From Thermococcus sp. 4557 (GTDB lineage Archaea; Methanobacteriota_B; Thermococci; Thermococcales; Thermococcaceae), in contig NC_015865.1 in the NCBI RefSeq assembly GCF_000221185.1, positions 1-64,000 of the forward strand: a stretch of DNA of 64,000 nt, in the 5' to 3' direction. Every line of letters starts with the position of its first letter. Position 1 is the stretch's first letter. Position numbers and translations under genes: made by a program. Below the pieces are notes generated by a model. The model saw nothing but the letters and a program-made list of their open reading frames with translations. It made no database searches and was not told the origin of the DNA. Below, in pieces: positions 59,510-64,000 of this stretch.

Positions 59510-62159
59510 TGCTCTCCACCTCCACGCGGCTCTTGCCGCCGACGTTCAGCACCCTTATCACGTAGTCCGCCGCGTCCTTCAGCTCCTCGTCGTGGGAAAC
59601 GATTATGACCTGCGGTATCTTCCTCAGCTGGCTCGATATTATCTCCACGAGCTTCTTCCTGCGCTCCTCATCCAGGAAGGGCGTGGGCTCGTCCAGGATC
59701 AGAAGCTCCAGGTTCCCCACCTTGTAGAGCGAGAGCGCCAGGCGGAAGGCCAGGCCGAGCGCTATTCTCTCCCCACCGCTCAGGAATTCCAGACCGACCT
59801 CGTTGCCGGCGTAGAGCACCTTCAGCTCTATCCGCTCCTTTCCGAACTTCTTCTCGCGTTTGAGCTTTATCCCCTGGTACTTGCCCTCCGTCATCTCCGA
59901 GAATGTCTCGCCGGCGAGTTTCTGTACTTCCTCAAGGCCCCTCAGCTCCTCCTCGGCCTTGAGCCTCGCCACCTTCTCCTTGAACGCGGTCATGTCTGCC
60001 ATGGCCTTTTCAACGGTCTCCAGCTCCCTCTCGGCATCTTCTATCTCCTTCTTCTTTGCCTTCAGCTCGTCGAGGAGCTTCATTACCTCGTCCCTCAGCT
60101 CTTCAGCGCCCTTGAGCTCCGTTCTGGCCTTCTCAAGCTCCCTCGCGGTTGCCATGTATCTCTTCTCTGCCTCGGCGTAGGCTTCCTCAGAGAACTCCCG
60201 CGAGAGTTTTTCCATCTCCGCCCTCAGCTCCTTGAACTCTCCCTCCAGTTTTCTAAGGGCCTCGATGCTCTCATCGCGCCTCTTCTCCAGGAGGGAGAGC
60301 TTCTTCTTCGTCCTCTCAAGCTGGGCCGGGACGTCCCTGAGCGAGAGGTACTCGCGGTAGGCTGGCTCGAGCTCCTTCATCCTTTCCTCAACGGCCTCGA
60401 ACGAGCCGAAGCCCTCGTTCTCCAGCCTTTCCAATATCCTCCTCTTTTCCCTGCCCATCTCCTGGAGCTTTTTCTCTATCCTACCCAGCTCGTCTTTTGC
60501 TTTCTCAAGCTCCTCGAGCTCCTCTCTGAGGTGTCTCAGCTCCTTCTTTATCTCGATGAGCCTTGCCTTGGCCTTTTCAAACTCCTCCGCGGCCTTCTCG
60601 AGTTCCTCCAGGTCGTACTTCGCCAGCTTTTCTTCGACTTCCCGCAGGAGGTCTGCCGTCTTTTTCAGCCTTATGAGCTTTGACTCCCTCTTGATGATTC
60701 CTTTGAGCTCGATTTCCCGTTCATTGAGCTTTTTGAGCTTCTTTGATAGCTTATTCAGCTTCTTCTCGATGGAGGTTATCTCGGCGTCGTACTCGGCCCG
60801 TATCTCCTCCTCGTCGTGCTCCCCGATGGGCCTCTTGCACAGCGGGCAGACCCTGGCGCCTTCCAGCTTCGAGAGATTCTCGATGAGACTCTCCTTCAGT
60901 CCGTTGAGAGTCGCAATCTCCTCCCTTATCCCGGTCACTTCCTCGCGGAGGTTCTCAAGCTCCTCCTTGGCGTTCTCGACCGCTTTTAGCTCCTTTTCCA
61001 GGTTCTCGGGGGTGACCCCCGCCCGCTCGAGTTCCCTCAGATACCTCTCCGCCTCGGCCTTCCGCTGGAGGGCGCGCTGGTAGAGGCCGTTCTGCCTCTT
61101 CAGCTCCTCGTAGGTCTCGCGGAGGGACTTTTCCTCCCCTTCGAGCTCCGCCATCTTTGCAGAGACCTCCTCGATCCTGGCGGCTCTCTCCTCAAGCACC
61201 TTTCTCTTCTCCGCCAGTCTTGCTTCGGCGGTTTCAAGCTTTGATAGCTCGTCCTTGAGGGAGAGGAGCGACTTCAGCTTCAGGTACTCCTTCTCGAGGG
61301 GCTCGAGCTCCCTGAGGCGTGCGAGCTTACCCTCGAGCTCTCCTATCTCCTTCTTCACTTCCTCGATCTGGGCTTCATAGTCCTCTATTCTACCCTTCTC
61401 GGCCTCTATCCTCTGCTCCAGGACTGCCCTCCTCTTCTCCAGCCCCTCAAGCTCACTCTTCAGGTCCTTGAGGCGCGAGTAATCCTCCTCCGCTTTCCTG
61501 AAGGCACCTTCGAGTTCTCCAACCCGCTCCCTGAGCTCGCTTATCCTCCTCAGCGTCTCGGAGAAGCGCTTCTCGGCATCGCGGAGGTTCTCCTCCACCT
61601 CGGCCTTCCTCTCGATGAGCTTCCTGAGGTACTCCCTCCTCCGCTTGAGCTCCCTTATCACCTCCGCCGCGTTCCTCTCGGCGTTCTCGTAGTCCTCTAT
61701 GCCCAGGACCTTGCGCAGGACCTTTTCCATTACCTCGCGGTTCGTGATTATACCCTCTATCTCACCCTGCCTTATGTAGAGCGCGTTGGTGAATACCTGG
61801 ATTGGGTAGACGTTCCTCTCGACCCAGCGCGCCACGTCGGAGCTCTTCTCCGCTATCGTCTCCCTGTCCTCAAGGAGCTCGCTCTTCTTGGAGTCCCTGA
61901 CGATTTTGTAGCTCTTCCCGTTGTGCTCGAACTCCAGCGTTAATCCCAGTCCGCCGGTCGAGTTGACGCGGGTGTTTGCCTGAATGTAGCCCCTCGGGAA
62001 GCTCGGGTGCCCCATGTAGAGGGCCGCGAAAATCGCCTCGAGGATCGAGCTTTTGCCGGCGCCGTTCTGGCCTATCAGCAGGTTTATGCCGTCGCTGAAC
62101 TCCACCTCGCTCATCTCGTGGGCCCTGAAGTTCCTGATCTTTATCCTCCTTATCCTCAC
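59496..62159 (-). CDS. rad50: DNA double-strand break repair ATPase Rad50
   Basis: 887 residues, full length. SMC-like ATPase partner of Mre11. Walker A LLIGQNGAGKSSILEA near residue 28-43; long coiled coils; zinc hook CPLCKRPIGEH at about 436; signature LSGGERIALGLAFRL; Walker B LELLILDEPTPFLDEE. The ATG overlaps the mre11 stop (ATGA at 62156-62159). Confidence 0.97.
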   Translation of the reverse strand: MRIRRIKIRNFRAHEMSEVEFSDGINLLIGQNGAGKSSILEAIFAALYMGHPSFPRGYIQANTRVNSTGGLGLTLEFEHNGKSYKIVRDSKKSELLEDRETIAEKSSDVARWVERNVYPIQVFTNALYIRQGEIEGIITNREVMEKVLRKVLGIEDYENAERNAAEVIRELKRRREYLRKLIERKAEVEENLRDAEKRFSETLRRISELRERVGELEGAFRKAEEDYSRLKDLKSELEGLEKRRAVLEQRIEAEKGRIEDYEAQIEEVKKEIGELEGKLARLRELEPLEKEYLKLKSLLSLKDELSKLETAEARLAEKRKVLEERAARIEEVSAKMAELEGEEKSLRETYEELKRQNGLYQRALQRKAEAERYLRELERAGVTPENLEKELKAVENAKEELENLREEVTGIREEIATLNGLKESLIENLSKLEGARVCPLCKRPIGEHDEEEIRAEYDAEITSIEKKLNKLSKKLKKLNEREIELKGIIKRESKLIRLKKTADLLREVEEKLAKYDLEELEKAAEEFEKAKARLIEIKKELRHLREELEELEKAKDELGRIEKKLQEMGREKRRILERLENEGFGSFEAVEERMKELEPAYREYLSLRDVPAQLERTKKKLSLLEKRRDESIEALRKLEGEFKELRAEMEKLSREFSEEAYAEAEKRYMATARELEKARTELKGAEELRDEVMKLLDELKAKKKEIEDAERELETVEKAMADMTAFKEKVARLKAEEELRGLEEVQKLAGETFSEMTEGKYQGIKLKREKKFGKERIELKVLYAGNEVGLEFLSGGERIALGLAFRLALSLYKVGNLELLILDEPTPFLDEERRKKLVEIISSQLRKIPQVIIVSHDEELKDAADYVIRVLNVGGKSRVEVESIGAY

Positions 62160-63568
62160 GGCTTACCCCTCCTGAGCCACGCGTCTAGGCTCGATGGGTT
62201 TTTGGGCTTGGAAATGGGCCTGGGTTTTTTAGGAGGCTCTTTCCCCAGATCTTTTTCCGGTTTGGGCTTCTCCGGCTTGGCGGTGCTCTCGGACACCTTC
62301 TCCTTCTTCTCGGGTTCTTCCCTCTTTTCAGTTTCCGGAACTTTCCGGGCTTTTTCCGGGATTCCCTTCTCGTACCTCCCAATCAGCCAGGAGACGAACT
62401 CGGTGAGCCCCTCGGAGAACTCCTTCGGGGAGACCCTCAGGTTCAGGAGGAGCTCCCGCTCCCATTCGGTGAACAGCTCCTCCTCGCTCAGCCTCTCCTT
62501 GGAAAGCACCGTCTCCCCCACGACCCTGCTCCTGAAGGTGTAGTACATTATCCCCGAATCTTTAAGGAGGTCGTTGAACTCGGCCAGGCTCACCCCGCCC
62601 TTAATCGTCCCTTCGAGCGTTATAACCGCTATCGCGTCCTTCGGGACGAGCGAGGCTGCCTCCTCAACCCTCTTCCTGAGCTGGGACTTGCTGTCCCCCT
62701 CCACCCTGATCGAGTAGAACGGCCTCGCATCGACTTCTACGAACTCCGGCTGAAAGTCCTCGACGATGTAGAACCCCTTCGGCCCCTCCCTGCTCTCCGT
62801 GACCTTCGGCTTTTTGTCCCTCAGGGAATAGCGGATTGTATGGCTCGCCTCCCTTACCTCCGTCCTCTCCAGCGAGCCCGGATAGACCAGAGGCCCGCTC
62901 AGCCCCGTCTGCTCCGGTTCAGCTACCCTCCTCACGTGGATGTGGCCGAGAGCGTAGTAGGAAAAGCCGTCGGGAAGCTCGTTGAGCTTCAGGTCAAAGG
63001 CGTCCTGGTAGGGCGTGTCCTTGGCGAGGTAATCGACCGCCTGGTGGAGCATCAGGATGCCCTTCTTTCCCTTGAAGAGCGCCTTGAGAACGTTTACGGC
63101 CCCTTCCTGCCTTATGAGCTGCCAGCGGGTGTGATGCCTGAGGCCGTGGATTTCAAGGTCTCCTACCTGGCCCCAAACTAGGTAGCGGTTCTCACTTATC
63201 TTCCTGCTCCTCTGGAACTCACCCTCCCTTGGCTCCCTCTTCAGCCCGACGGTGTATATCAGCCCGAGATGCTCGAGGAGGTCGAAGACCGAGGTTTCCC
63301 TTATGGTCTTGTCGTGGTTGCCCTCTATCGCGAAGACCGGGATTCCCTTCCGCCTCGGGAGCTCAAGGACCTCAACCGCGTCGCGTATCGTCCTCGGGGA
63401 CGGCCGGCTCACGTGGAAGAGGTCGCCTGCGATGAGTATGAAGTCCACCCTGGCTTTCACGGCCTTCTCGATGGACTCCCTGAAGACCTTGAGGTAGTCG
63501 TCGTAGCGGAAGGGCTGGTTGAACTGCTCCCTGCCGAGGTGGACGTCGGCGATGTGCGCGAATCTCAT
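62156..63568 (-). CDS. mre11: DNA double-strand break repair nuclease Mre11
   Basis: 470 residues. Metal-dependent phosphoesterase: IADVHLGREQF, ILIAGDLFHVSRPS, IEGNHDKT, LMLHQAVDY and YALGHIHVR carry the metal ligands. The C-terminal ~100 residues are Lys/Glu/Pro-rich and probably disordered before a short conserved end (NPSSLDAWLRRGKP) that may contact Rad50. Lies 15 bases after herA. Confidence 0.97.
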   Translation of the reverse strand: MRFAHIADVHLGREQFNQPFRYDDYLKVFRESIEKAVKARVDFILIAGDLFHVSRPSPRTIRDAVEVLELPRRKGIPVFAIEGNHDKTIRETSVFDLLEHLGLIYTVGLKREPREGEFQRSRKISENRYLVWGQVGDLEIHGLRHHTRWQLIRQEGAVNVLKALFKGKKGILMLHQAVDYLAKDTPYQDAFDLKLNELPDGFSYYALGHIHVRRVAEPEQTGLSGPLVYPGSLERTEVREASHTIRYSLRDKKPKVTESREGPKGFYIVEDFQPEFVEVDARPFYSIRVEGDSKSQLRKRVEEAASLVPKDAIAVITLEGTIKGGVSLAEFNDLLKDSGIMYYTFRSRVVGETVLSKERLSEEELFTEWERELLLNLRVSPKEFSEGLTEFVSWLIGRYEKGIPEKARKVPETEKREEPEKKEKVSESTAKPEKPKPEKDLGKEPPKKPRPISKPKNPSSLDAWLRRGKP

Positions 63569-63583
63569 GGTTCATCACCGGCT

Positions 63584-64000
63584 TCACAGCGGGAGGGCCT
63601 CTATGGCCTCTTCCTCGGTTATCTCCTCTTCCTCGTCCCTCCCCGCGAGCCACTCGCCGACGATGTCTATGTCCCCGCCGCCGTAGTGGCCGTTCATATC
63701 CCTTTCGAAGCTGTATATCTTGACCATCGCGGGAATCGTGATGGCGTAGCCCACTAGGACGGCCTCACCAACGCCAAGGGAGGCAATGTCGCTCAGCAGA
63801 TCCTCGCTTATCTGCTCGCTCGCCTGCTGGACGTAGCGCTGGTCGTTCGGCTCGACGAGCTTGAGGATTATCTTGGTGTTCGTCTGGCTGAGTATGTCGT
63901 CGTCCAGCTTCTTCGGCCTCTGCGACACTATCCCGAGGCCAACGCCGAACTTCCTGCCCTCGCGCGCTATCTTGCCGAGCCACAGAGTTGCGGGATTCTT
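63584..64000 (-). CDS. herA: HerA DNA-pumping ATPase, C-terminal part, start outside window
   Basis: The frame is open to the right edge and reads [20 protein letters not shown] then [20 protein letters not shown], the strongly conserved end of HerA/FtsK-like helicases. This includes the sensor-type glutamine-arginine of VSQRP. HerA forms a hexameric pump with NurA. About 139 C-terminal residues are present; Walker motifs are off the edge. Confidence 0.95.
   Translation of the reverse strand, partial: KNPATLWLGKIAREGRKFGVGLGIVSQRPKKLDDDILSQTNTKIILKLVEPNDQRYVQQASEQISEDLLSDIASLGVGEAVLVGYAITIPAMVKIYSFERDMNGHYGGGDIDIVGEWLAGRDEEEEITEEEAIEALPL

Noticed and set aside
59592-60683. 363-codon plus-strand open frame opposite rad50
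   Set aside because: Leu/Arg-rich mirror of the Rad50 coiled coil; no independent evidence of coding.
1-64000. CRISPR arrays, tRNA/rRNA genes, insertion sequences, prophage integrase or attachment sites
   Set aside because: Looked for repeat-spacer patterns, CCA-ending cloverleaf-like stretches, transposase motifs and terminal inverted repeats; none seen. A computed search could still find small RNA genes.

Overview
The window reads as chromosomal DNA of a hyperthermophilic euryarchaeon of the order Thermococcales, most likely a Thermococcus. Supporting signs are an archaellum operon in the order flaC-D-F-G-H-I-J, a CGP-CTERM tail on a secreted protein, GGTGA-type ribosome binding sites, TATA boxes 30-45 bp before isolated starts, the L7Ae-S28e-L24e-Ndk-aIF5B block and the HerA-Mre11-Rad50-NurA operon. 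No tRNA, rRNA, CRISPR array or insertion sequence was recognised.

Layout. (1) 1-8987, plus strand: the end of an archaellin gene, seven archaellum genes, and a secreted membrane-anchored protein translationally coupled to flaJ. (2) 9034-11697: an MTA/SAH-deaminase-type amidohydrolase, then a stomatin/NfeD pair on the minus strand. (3) 11849-45917, almost all minus strand: a 34-kb signalling cluster. It holds six eukaryotic-like Ser/Thr protein kinases, two PP2C phosphatases, two AAA ATPases of Vps4/CdvC type with MIT-like N-termini, three small coiled-coil proteins that look ESCRT-III/Snf7-like (one clearly, two more tentatively), secreted or membrane-anchored beta-propeller and PEGA-repeat proteins, several helical proteins of unknown function, and a divergently placed pentapeptide-repeat potassium channel. 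A decayed copy of the AAA gene and a truncated secreted propeller gene lie at its edge. (4) 46030-54704: a PUA/PAPS-reductase/ferredoxin fusion behind three TATA boxes, a membrane HTH protein, a zinc-ribbon protein, a VapBC pair, then ribosomal proteins, Ndk and aIF5B. (5) 54726-57951: a TRAM-domain RNA methyltransferase, a glyoxylate-reductase-type dehydrogenase, a second VapBC pair and a solitary antitoxin-like gene. (6) 58003-64000: a DUF72 fragment, then nurA, rad50, mre11 and the C-terminal part of herA.

The 34-kb cluster is the most interesting part. Many of its genes are joined by ATGA or TGATG overlaps (AAA-kinase-PP2C-kinase; propeller-kinase; the two coiled-coil paralogues). Several proteins have an outside part (beta-propeller, Ig-like, PEGA or long coiled coil), a membrane segment and an inside kinase, phosphatase or helical domain. 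The cluster therefore looks like an envelope-sensing phosphorylation network wired to a Vps4/ESCRT-III-like membrane-remodelling machine, in a lineage generally thought to divide with FtsZ. All six kinases carry DWG in place of DFG, and a short helical domain built around a PEEA/PEEG motif recurs in four otherwise different proteins. All functional statements for this cluster are inferences from sequence motifs; no database search was possible.
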